DNA of 29,637 nt, taken from NCBI GenBank assembly GCA_050178135.1, contig JBFXGJ010000026.1, forward strand, positions 1 to 29,637, read 5' to 3'. Made by a program: the position numbers and the translations under genes. This DNA comes from UBA288 sp050178135. Its GTDB lineage: Archaea; Halobacteriota; Methanomicrobia; Methanomicrobiales; Methanospirillaceae. Each line of letters starts with the position of its first letter. Positions within the stretch are counted from its first letter, which is position 1. The notes beneath the pieces were generated by a model, which was not told where the DNA came from, ran no database searches, and saw only the letters and a list, made by a program, of their open reading frames with translations. Shown one piece after another: positions 1 through 6,173 of this stretch.

Positions 1-339
1 CTTCGTATACTCACACGGAGTCTCCAATTCCGGTTCACTTTCCGACCGGAATCCCCGGGCACGCAGGGTGAACGCTGATCCGGGTGTCGACCATCCGACC
101 CATCCCCAGACCGTGAAGAACGGGTCGTGTGGCGTTTTGTGGGGCGTGGTCTCCCGCTTACTCTTGGGGCATCTTTCGGTGGCAGGAGTCTGGAAGAGAT
201 TCTCATGCAAGGAGCCTGGAACCGAATTCGATATCGCGCCAGAGAGAGGTTGCCTCATAGTGTGAATGGAGCGATCGACCCGTGGGTGTCGGGTGACAGC
301 ACGGTGAAGATTGAATAGTCACGCCTCCCACGTGTATAC
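1..339. other. Upstream stretch without a supported gene
   Basis: No reading frame here looks like a protein; the two short plus-strand frames are Arg/Gly-rich and have no recognisable domain. The stretch holds an 8-bp perfect inverted repeat (27-34 with 45-52, ten-base spacer) that could be a hairpin at the end of a gene lying to the left. The last 30 bases probably contain the cofG promoter: ATTGAATA at 310-317 is centred about 26 nt before the cofG ATG. Confidence 0.5.
310..317 (+). promoter_or_regulatory. Possible TATA box of the cofG operon
   Basis: ATTGAATA lies with its centre about 26 nt before the ATG at 340, which would give a leaderless mRNA. There is no Shine-Dalgarno-like sequence just before the ATG, which fits a leaderless start. 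The match to the archaeal TATA consensus is weak. Confidence 0.35.
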
Positions 340-1323
340 ATGCCTCGCCGCCGGATTACGTTCTCCCGGAACGTCTTCCTGCCGCTCACCACGGTCTGTC
401 GCAATTGCTGCCGGTACTGCGGTTTCCGCCGCCCGGTGAGAGAGGGCTGCCTGTTGTCTCCCCAGGAGGTTGAGACGGCACTGGAAAAGGGAGCACGCGT
501 GGGCTGTACGGAGGCCCTCTTCACGTTTGGCGAGCGCCCCGAAGAGGTGCCCGGCTTTGTCGCTCATCTCGAGGCGCTCGGCGAGTCCTCGATCCTGGAG
601 TACTGCCGCCAGCTCTGTCTTGTCGCGATAGACCGGGGCCTCCTGCCCCACACGAATGCAGGTGTCCTCGATGAGGACGAACTGCGAATGCTCGCCGAGG
701 TGAACGCGAGCATGGGGCTTATGCTTGAGACGACGGCACATGTCCCTGCCCACGAGGGTTCCCCCGGCAAGGTGCCGGAGGTGCGGATTGAGACGATCGC
801 AGCAGCCGGGCGACTCCGGATACCGTTCACCACCGGCCTTTTACTCGGAATCGGCGAAACGCGGGAAGATCGCCGGTGGTCTCTGGAGACGATTGCGGAC
901 CTCCATCGTCGATATGGTCATATCCAGGAGGTGATCCTCCAGAACTTCGCTCCTCAGGAAGGGACGGGTATGGCAGGTGCTCCCACCATCACGACAGATG
1001 AGTACTGCGCAACGATTCGTCTCGCCCGTGAGGTTCTTCCGGGTGATATCGCAATCCAGATCCCGCCGAACCTGGCCGACAGTGCGCGCCTGGTGCCGTG
1101 CGGCGTCGACGATCTTGGCGGCGTCTCGCCCTGTTCGATCGACTACATCAATCCAGATCATCCCTGGCCCGCCATCGAAGCGCTCGGCCCCCTCGTCGGA
1201 GATGCCGAGTTGGTCGAGCGGCTCTGTATCTATCCGCACTACATCGAACGGGGATGGTATTCCCCCACTCTTGCGCCGCTGGTGCGGCGTCTCTCCGACC
1301 GACTCAAGGAGCAACAACTGTGA
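340..1323 (+). CDS. cofG: 7,8-didemethyl-8-hydroxy-5-deazariboflavin synthase, CofG subunit
   Basis: Radical SAM enzyme that, with CofH, makes F0, the deazaflavin chromophore of coenzyme F420, the hydride carrier of methanogenesis. The 327-residue product has the usual CofG length. The radical-SAM cluster motif CX3CX2C is visible at C20, C24 and C27, followed by the family-typical YCGFRRP stretch. The central TGLLLGIGET segment and the QNFAPQ segment near residue 205 are further CofG hallmarks. The start at 340 puts the cluster motif at the usual distance from the N-terminus. Its stop overlaps the purC GTG start, so it is the first gene of the purine operon. cofH is not in this window. The F420 assignment is secure from the motif set; the association with purine genes is only an observation of position. 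Confidence 0.95.
   Translation: MPRRRITFSRNVFLPLTTVCRNCCRYCGFRRPVREGCLLSPQEVETALEKGARVGCTEALFTFGERPEEVPGFVAHLEALGESSILEYCRQLCLVAIDRGLLPHTNAGVLDEDELRMLAEVNASMGLMLETTAHVPAHEGSPGKVPEVRIETIAAAGRLRIPFTTGLLLGIGETREDRRWSLETIADLHRRYGHIQEVILQNFAPQEGTGMAGAPTITTDEYCATIRLAREVLPGDIAIQIPPNLADSARLVPCGVDDLGGVSPCSIDYINPDHPWPAIEALGPLVGDAELVERLCIYPHYIERGWYSPTLAPLVRRLSDRLKEQQL
1306..1311 (+). promoter_or_regulatory. Ribosome-binding site fixing the purC GTG start
   Basis: AAGGAG lies 8 nt before the GTG at 1320, inside the end of cofG. It supports the GTG as the purC start, in preference to the ATG candidates more than 200 nt upstream in the same open frame. Confidence 0.75.
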
Positions 1324-2030
1324 GCGAAGAGTTACTGTATGCCGGCAAGGCAAAGTCGATCTACACGTCCGACAAGGCCGAAGAACTGATCGTGGTCTTT
1401 CGCGACGACATCACCGCGTTCGATGGCGGAAAGAAGGACGTGATCGCCGGGAAGGGCGAGTTCAATGCCCGGGTTTCAGCCCGTCTCTACGACCTGCTCG
1501 AAGGGGCGGGAGTTCCCACGCACCTGGTCGCCCTCGAGGGCCCGGCAAGGATGCGGGTCCGGCGACTGAGCATGATCCCTCTCGAGGTGATCGTTCGTAA
1601 CATTGCGGCCGGCTCACTTGTCCGAAACTACCCCTTCGTTGAGGGGAACCCGCTTGACCCACCCCTGATCGTGATCGATTACAAGGACGACTCCCGTCAT
1701 GACCCGATGCTCAACGACGAGATCATCCTTGCACTCGGCCTCGTGACGCGGCGAGAACTCGAAGAACTCAAGATGCTCGCCCTGAGGGTGAACGGTGTGC
1801 TGCGAGACCTGTTTGCCGATATCGGGATCCAGCTGGTCGACTTCAAGATCGAGTTCGGCCGGGACGCCGATGGGAAGATACGGCTAGGAGACGAGATCAG
1901 CATGGACTCAATGCGGCTCTGGGATAGCCGGACTGGGGTATCCCTGGACAAGGACGTGTACCGTTTCGATAAGGGGGACGTCCTCTCGACGTATGGTCAG
2001 GTCGCCGCACGGATCCTGGGGGATGAGTGA
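1320..2030 (+). CDS. purC: Phosphoribosylaminoimidazole-succinocarboxamide synthase (SAICAR synthase)
   Basis: Joins aspartate to CAIR using ATP in de novo purine synthesis. From the GTG start the protein is 236 residues, the normal PurC size. Visible signatures are the N-terminal LLYAGKAKSIY and DDITAFDGGKKD segments, the nucleotide-binding core IPLEVIVRNIAAGSLVRNY near residue 90, and the late LVDFKIEFG segment near 175, followed by LGDEISMDSMRLW. The open frame extends upstream into cofG, but that extra part is a shadow of cofG; the GTG overlaps the cofG TGA (GTGA) and has a good ribosome-binding site. It is followed two bases later by purS, so cofG, purC, purS and purQ are almost certainly one transcript. 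Confidence 0.95.
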   Translation: MSEELLYAGKAKSIYTSDKAEELIVVFRDDITAFDGGKKDVIAGKGEFNARVSARLYDLLEGAGVPTHLVALEGPARMRVRRLSMIPLEVIVRNIAAGSLVRNYPFVEGNPLDPPLIVIDYKDDSRHDPMLNDEIILALGLVTRRELEELKMLALRVNGVLRDLFADIGIQLVDFKIEFGRDADGKIRLGDEISMDSMRLWDSRTGVSLDKDVYRFDKGDVLSTYGQVAARILGDE

Positions 2031-2031
2031 T

Positions 2032-2274
2032 ATGCGTTTCGATGTTACGATTACCATTGCTCTGAAAGAAGGGATGCTCGATCCCGAGGCACGGGCGATC
2101 CAGAACGCCCTTGCTCACCTCGGTGTTCCGACCCTCTCGCTCTCGACCGCCCGCCGATTTTCTATCGGGATCGAAGCGATGGACCGAGAACAGGCCGAGG
2201 CCACGGCACGGGCGATCTGTGATCGCCTGCTCGCAAACCCGGTCATTCACCGATACGAGATCGAGGTCGCCTGA
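2032..2274 (+). CDS. purS: Phosphoribosylformylglycinamidine synthase subunit PurS
   Basis: Small structural subunit that bridges PurL and PurQ in the three-part FGAM synthase of archaea and Gram-positive bacteria; it carries no catalytic residues. The 80-residue product matches the family in length and pattern: a beta strand beginning RFDVTITIALKEGMLDPEA, the QNALAHLG helix and a C-terminal strand HRYEIEV. I chose the ATG at 2032 because GGGGG at 2018-2022 sits 9 nt before it; an ATG at 2023 would add three residues but has no such site. Its stop overlaps the purQ start (TGATG). purL is not in the window. Confidence 0.92.
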   Translation: MRFDVTITIALKEGMLDPEARAIQNALAHLGVPTLSLSTARRFSIGIEAMDREQAEATARAICDRLLANPVIHRYEIEVA

Positions 2275-2984
2275 TGCGGTTTGCCGTGATCCGGTTCGGC
2301 GGATCGAATTGTGACCTCGACACCGTGCATGTCCTTGACGAGGTCCTTGGCGTCCCGACGGACCTCGTCTGGTACCGGGATGGGCTTCAGCGGGAGTATG
2401 ATGCCGTGATCCTTCCCGGGGGTTTCTCGTACGGGGACTATCTCAGGGCGGGTGCCATCGCCGCCCGTACCCCCATCATGGCAGACGTGCTCCGACATGC
2501 CCGGGCAGGTGGTCTGGTCCTCGGGATCTGCAATGGAGCTCAGATCGCAGCCGAGAGTGGTCTTGTACCCGGTGTTTTTACCCGGAACAAGACGCCCCGC
2601 TTCGTCTGTCGGCCCACCTGGCTCCGTGTGGAGAACACTGAGAGTCCTTTCACGAGGCTCTTCCGACGCGGCGAGGTGATCCGGGTGCCGGTAGCCCACG
2701 GAGAAGGACGCTATGTCGCCCCACCGGAGGAGATCGGCCGCCTCAACCGCGAACGCCGGGTTGCATTCCGGTACTGCGACGAAGGGGGGAGGCTGACCCC
2801 AGAGTCGAACCCGAATGGCTCCGTCGAAGGGATCGCGGGGGTCCTCAGCGAGGGTCGGAATGTGCTGGTTATGATGCCGCACCCCGAGCGGTCGAGCGAA
2901 CTTGTGATCGGCTCAGAGGACGGTCGCCGTATCTTCGAGTCGATGATCGCCCACTGCAAGGCCGGGATCCAGCGACAGGTCTAA
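2274..2984 (+). CDS. purQ: Phosphoribosylformylglycinamidine synthase subunit PurQ (glutaminase)
   Basis: Class I glutamine amidotransferase subunit that releases ammonia from glutamine for FGAM formation by PurL. The product is 236 residues. The nucleophile is C86 in LGICNGAQ, and the catalytic His/Glu pair is H203 and E205 in MPHPERS. The LPGGFSYGDYLRAG segment at 48-60 is typical of PurQ. The ATG overlaps the purS stop by one base, indicating coupled translation. Downstream, 27 nt separate it from the ferredoxin:thioredoxin reductase gene, which is probably in the same transcript. Confidence 0.96.
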   Translation: MRFAVIRFGGSNCDLDTVHVLDEVLGVPTDLVWYRDGLQREYDAVILPGGFSYGDYLRAGAIAARTPIMADVLRHARAGGLVLGICNGAQIAAESGLVPGVFTRNKTPRFVCRPTWLRVENTESPFTRLFRRGEVIRVPVAHGEGRYVAPPEEIGRLNRERRVAFRYCDEGGRLTPESNPNGSVEGIAGVLSEGRNVLVMMPHPERSSELVIGSEDGRRIFESMIAHCKAGIQRQV

Positions 2985-3011
2985 TACGATGTCCGCGAGA
3001 TCTGGTGCACT

Positions 3012-3296
3012 ATGAGAGGAAGGGACCCCCAGACCGAGGAAGAGATGCGTGCCTGGGCCGAAGAGGAGGCCACGAGGTGCGGGTATCGCCTGAACGAGGA
3101 CGAACGACAGCTTGGCGTGGTGATACGGGGTCTTGTGAGGAACCGTGAACGGTTTGGTGATCGGTTCTGCCCCTGTCGAATAAGGACTGGGGATCCCGAG
3201 AAGGACCGCGAGATCATCTGCCCCTGCGTCTTCCGGGAGGAAGAGGTGAAGGCAGATGGGCGGTGCCACTGCAACCTCTTCTTCGCCACGGAATAA
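3012..3296 (+). CDS. Ferredoxin:thioredoxin reductase catalytic chain-type protein
   Basis: A 94-residue [4Fe-4S] protein of the ferredoxin:thioredoxin reductase catalytic-chain family, which in methanogens passes electrons from reduced ferredoxin to a disulfide of thioredoxin or a similar partner. The diagnostic cysteines are all present: C53-P-C55, C70-P-C72 and C85-H-C87, with a further C23 near the N-terminus. The spacings (14 residues between the CPC pairs, 12 before CHC) differ from the plant enzyme as I remember it (16 and 8). No variable (alpha) chain is seen nearby, as expected for archaeal versions. It lies 27 nt after purQ and before a T-tract, so it is probably the last gene of the cofG-pur operon. 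The physiological partner cannot be told from the sequence. Confidence 0.88.
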   Translation: MRGRDPQTEEEMRAWAEEEATRCGYRLNEDERQLGVVIRGLVRNRERFGDRFCPCRIRTGDPEKDREIICPCVFREEEVKADGRCHCNLFFATE

Positions 3297-3324
3297 CTAC
3301 GAAGGGTTCCGAACTCATCGCTAC

Positions 3325-3331
3325 TTTTTTT
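3325..3331 (+). terminator. T-tract ending the cofG-pur operon
   Basis: A run of seven T begins 28 nt after the stop of the ferredoxin:thioredoxin reductase gene, with more pyrimidines after it. Archaeal RNA polymerase terminates at such U-tracts without needing a hairpin. Confidence 0.5.
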
Positions 3332-3357
3332 CCCCAGGTGGTCCTTCTCTGTGTTGT

Positions 3358-4107
3358 ATGCGGTATACGACAGCAGTGCTTGCCGTCCTCTTTTGCCTCT
3401 GTGCCGCCATCGTCATGGTCACGGCCCTGACGCCGACGCCGGTAGCGGCGGATGGAGCGAAAGAGAACGAGCGCGTCATCAGGACATCGGCCGTAGGCGA
3501 GGTCGTCTCTTCGCCCGACCGGGCGGAGATCCAGGTGGGGGTGGAGACTGAGAATACCGATGTCAGGGCAGCGCAGAGCCAGAACGCAGAACGGATGACG
3601 CGAGTCACGAATGCGATCAAGGCCCTCGGGATCCCCGCCGACCACCTGACGACGACCGGATACACGGTATACCCCGTCTACGACGATGGGGCAACACCGG
3701 TACCCCTCGAAGGTCGTAAGGTCAGGGTCTACCGGGTTTCGAATACGCTCCTCGTCCGGATCGACGATGTTGCTCGGGTCGGCGATGTGATCGACACCGC
3801 TGTCTCGTCCGACGCGAACCAGGTGAACTCGATCGCATTTCTCTTCTCCGAAGGTAAGGCAACGGAGCTCCGTGCCGAGGCACTCAAGCAGGCAGTCAAC
3901 CGTACTCGCACTGACGCATCCTCGGTCGCTTCCGCGCTCGGCGTGAGCATCATCGGGCCGCGCGAAGTACAGGTCGACTCCGGTCCGACGCCGATCGTCT
4001 ATGAACGGGCTTCGGGGGCTATGGACGCCGCGGCGCCCAAGACACCAATCGAACCCGGGTCCCTGAAAGTGACCGCGAACGTCCAGGTCGCCTGGGCGTA
4101 CGCCTGA
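3358..4107 (+). CDS. SIMPL (DUF541) domain secreted protein
   Basis: A 249-residue exported protein. Residues 1 to about 30 form a signal peptide: RYTT, then a hydrophobic stretch, then a Thr/Pro/Ala region before ADGAKEN. The rest matches the SIMPL/DUF541 family, with the opening segment RTSAVGEVVSSPDRAEIQVGVET, the helix with AQSQNAERMTRVTNAIKALG and the following TTGYTVYPVYD strand. The family is widespread in bacteria and archaea, often periplasmic or surface-exposed, and its biochemical role is poorly known. I took the ATG at 3358 because it begins the signal peptide; the open frame reaches back to 3256, but that part overlaps the preceding gene and has no signal-like character. The gene converges on the membrane protein at 4406-5362. 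Confidence 0.85.
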   Translation: MRYTTAVLAVLFCLCAAIVMVTALTPTPVAADGAKENERVIRTSAVGEVVSSPDRAEIQVGVETENTDVRAAQSQNAERMTRVTNAIKALGIPADHLTTTGYTVYPVYDDGATPVPLEGRKVRVYRVSNTLLVRIDDVARVGDVIDTAVSSDANQVNSIAFLFSEGKATELRAEALKQAVNRTRTDASSVASALGVSIIGPREVQVDSGPTPIVYERASGAMDAAAPKTPIEPGSLKVTANVQVAWAYA

Positions 4108-4405
4108 ACCGAACTCGGTCCCCCTCTCTTTTTCCCCCCTGTGATAGGTCCGACAGTTTCGCCGATCTGGATCGCCTTAGCGTCCTTCAAGGGCTCCTGA
4201 TGTCAGGTCGACAGTAAGAGGTTGCGTGGTGTTTGTTTCGTCCGAGAAGCGGGCGGCAGAGGGAAGATGCGACCTTCGCGATATTCGCTACGGCCTGACG
4301 CCCGCGTGAGAACCAGGAGGACACCGGTGTCCCCGGCCCGCCCTGCTTCAATGTTTCAGGGGTGACGTTCCGGGCGGGCTGGCAAAAAAAGTGGGGAGTC
4401 TCTCC
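4108..4405. other. Intergenic stretch between convergent genes
   Basis: No gene is supported. It contains a T5 run at 4129-4133, a likely terminator for the SIMPL gene. It also holds a perfect 14-bp palindrome GGACACCGGTGTCC at 4319-4332, a GC-rich inverted repeat (4334-4343 with 4372-4381, the last pair G-U), and an A7 run at 4384-4390 that serves as a U-tract for the minus-strand gene. Confidence 0.5.
4384..4390 (-). terminator. T-tract after the minus-strand membrane-protein gene
   Basis: Seven A on the plus strand, read as U7 in the minus transcript, lie 15 nt after the stop of the gene ending at 4406. A GC-rich inverted repeat follows immediately. Confidence 0.5.
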
Positions 4406-5362
4406 TCAGGGGATGAAGACAAAGTAGAGCGTAATGGACTTCACCTCGGGCTCGACGTGGACATGCTCGAGGGTACAGGTGAGTCCCAGTCCCTCTGCGA
4501 GCATACAGGCGATGAGGCTGCAGATCGGACAGGGGTGGACCCGGCAGCAGACCGGGAAGTCCTGCTTGAGCTCGGTACAGATCGATAGAAGACGGTAGTT
4601 CTGCAGTTCTACCAGGATATACCCTTCCCGTCGCGCCGGGATTACCCGGTCGGCAACCTCGAGCACGTCCTCGCAGACCTCCTGGATCGCCGTCAATACC
4701 GACTCTTCTCGTACCGGGAGCCGGAGCGAGTACGACCGCTTGAGGAGTTCGAAGAGCTGCGTGCCGGAAGGAACCTGGAAGTGGCCCCTGATCGGTCTCC
4801 CTCCGATGTACGCCACCTCGGTGCGTCCCGTCCAGGGTACCCCTGTCGACTCCGGTACGAACTGGCGCACAGCTTCGCCATCTCGCTCCGGCGGCAGGTA
4901 GTAGGTCAGGCTGTCCCGGGAGAGCCCCCGGCAGTCAGGGGTCTGGCCGGCGTTCAGGGCCTCCTGAAGGGTCTTGCTGGAGATCCCACGGGAACTGTTC
5001 AGCACGATTGCGCCGGCAAAGACGCAGACGACCCCCATGAGCGAGGTGGCGACGATGATCACCTGCTCGAGGGGAATGTAGGCCTGGAGCCAGGGAATGC
5101 TGATTGCCGGCAACCCTACGAGGAACTGCTCGAAGAAGAGTGCGACGAACAGCGCAGCGCCGAGCATGCGGATCACCAGCAGCCGCCGGGTATAACGGGG
5201 ACGCGAGTAGATCGGGGTGATCAGGATAGCGATCACCATCAGGCCGATCAGACCCAGAACGAAGTACACCTCGGTGTTCACATAACCTGAGATGATCATC
5301 AGTACGATCACCAGCAGGAGCCAGCCGAGCAGGGCACTGACTGCGAGGTAGCGTTTCTTCAT
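4406..5362 (-). CDS. Unrecognised four-helix membrane protein with Cys-rich C-terminal domain
   Basis: I do not recognise this family. The 318-residue product begins MKKRYLAVSALLGW and has four hydrophobic segments at about 5-26, 32-52, 63-83 and 97-122. A soluble domain of about 190 residues follows. By the positive-inside rule (KKR at the start, RPRYTRR after helix 2) that domain is probably cytoplasmic. Near the end is a cysteine cluster, C272, C273, C278 and C281, with H276 between, in the pattern CCxxHPCPxC, then C286 and C296. This could bind a metal or an Fe-S cluster, or form a redox thiol pair. The domain otherwise alternates strands and helices and ends in a hydrophobic strand. The gene stands alone between convergent and unrelated neighbours. 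The start ATG at 5362 fits the first helix, and its upstream region holds several inverted repeats. Confidence 0.75.
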   Translation of the reverse strand: MKKRYLAVSALLGWLLLVIVLMIISGYVNTEVYFVLGLIGLMVIAILITPIYSRPRYTRRLLVIRMLGAALFVALFFEQFLVGLPAISIPWLQAYIPLEQVIIVATSLMGVVCVFAGAIVLNSSRGISSKTLQEALNAGQTPDCRGLSRDSLTYYLPPERDGEAVRQFVPESTGVPWTGRTEVAYIGGRPIRGHFQVPSGTQLFELLKRSYSLRLPVREESVLTAIQEVCEDVLEVADRVIPARREGYILVELQNYRLLSICTELKQDFPVCCRVHPCPICSLIACMLAEGLGLTCTLEHVHVEPEVKSITLYFVFIP

Positions 5363-5431
5363 ATCCAGATAACTGTTTTATTGTGTTTGATTATTACAAT
5401 CGCCAGTGGGGGAGCCCACCATCTGAATCGC

Positions 5432-5443
5432 TTAACGCGTTAA
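5432..5443. promoter_or_regulatory. 12-bp palindrome, possible operator
   Basis: TTAACGCGTTAA is a perfect palindrome about 70 nt upstream of the start of the minus-strand membrane-protein gene. Its position and AT-rich ends suit a dimeric regulator site, but no regulator is known for it. Confidence 0.3.
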
Positions 5444-5467
5444 CAGTATTGTTGGCCCAAAAGATAA

Positions 5468-5510
5468 GTGCACGCCCCTGCACACAGTGAAGATCGGGTC
5501 GATCCTGTGC
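5468..5510 (+). repeat. Two hairpin-forming inverted repeats
   Basis: GTGCA pairs with TGCAC (5468-5472 with 5479-5483). Next to it GATCG pairs with CGATC around a three-base loop (5492-5496 with 5500-5504), and an outer GCAC(AC)AG/CTGTGC stem encloses the second hairpin. The two structures share bases, so they could be alternatives. No function can be assigned. Confidence 0.35.
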
Positions 5511-6145
5511 GAGAGTGAAAACAGGGATTCAGGTCCAGCGCGAGCGGCTCCCGGTGGCCCGAAAAGAATCACCTCTTTCAACTGACCGTCGGCAATGTGG
5601 TCAGGTGATCGCGCCTCGCAATGACCATTCCGGGGTCTTCTGGTCCGCCTGGGGAGACCGTTTTCCAGGGAGTGCTGATCAGGTGCGCGAGGATAAGGCC
5701 CTGCCGGGGGGGGCGATTTCATCCTCAACGGAACCTAACGGATCTCTTTCCTCTGCACCTCTCTCGGGGGAGATAGCAGGCAATTGCAGAGATGCTTTAA
5801 CTTCATGCTGCATGTCCGTCTCTTCCCCGTAGTGACGGGGGAACGTTTTTGCTGGTGATGGTAGTGCGAAAGGGATGTCTGGAAAATCGCCGATGGGATA
5901 AAAAACGACCGATAGGAATGGTCCGGACATCTGCGGAGCGAGGATGGACCCGTCCAGAGGTTACACCTGGTTCCCGAACCGCTCCAGCAGGTGATCGACA
6001 CCACGGGCAGGAGACCCCGCAGACGGAATGCTTCGGAATCCTCGACGCATGGGGCTGTTCGCTGATATTCCTGTTCTACCATCCGGGCAATGATTCTCCG
6101 AGCGGGCGGGTCTTCCACAGTGCGGTCGACAATCGCAATGCACCG

Positions 6146-6152
6146 AAAAAAA
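6146..6152 (-). terminator. T-tract after the HTH-PAS regulator gene
   Basis: Seven A on the plus strand give U7 in the minus transcript, 21 nt after the stop at 6174. Confidence 0.5.
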
Positions 6153-6173
6153 CAGTCCAGGAATGACCGCAGC

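Larger units (their letters stand above)
5363..6173. other. Long intergenic stretch with inverted repeats, no supported gene
   Basis: The open frames here, including a 185-codon one on the minus strand (5735-6292), have low-complexity or random-looking translations and overlap each other, so I do not call genes. Structures worth noting are an inverted repeat at 5406-5419, the 12-bp palindrome TTAACGCGTTAA at 5432-5443, two adjacent hairpin-forming repeats at 5468-5483 and 5480-5510, a G8 run near 5707, and an A7 run at 6146-6152. The left part probably contains the promoter of the membrane-protein gene. Confidence 0.5.

Noticed and set aside
68..265. 65-codon plus-strand frame near the left edge
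   Set aside because: The translation is random-looking, an equally long frame overlaps it, and there is no ribosome-binding site.
4334..4381. GC-rich hairpin as a bacterial-type terminator
   Set aside because: For the plus strand it is followed by A's, not T's. For the minus strand the U-tract comes before the hairpin, so it does not fit the classic form.
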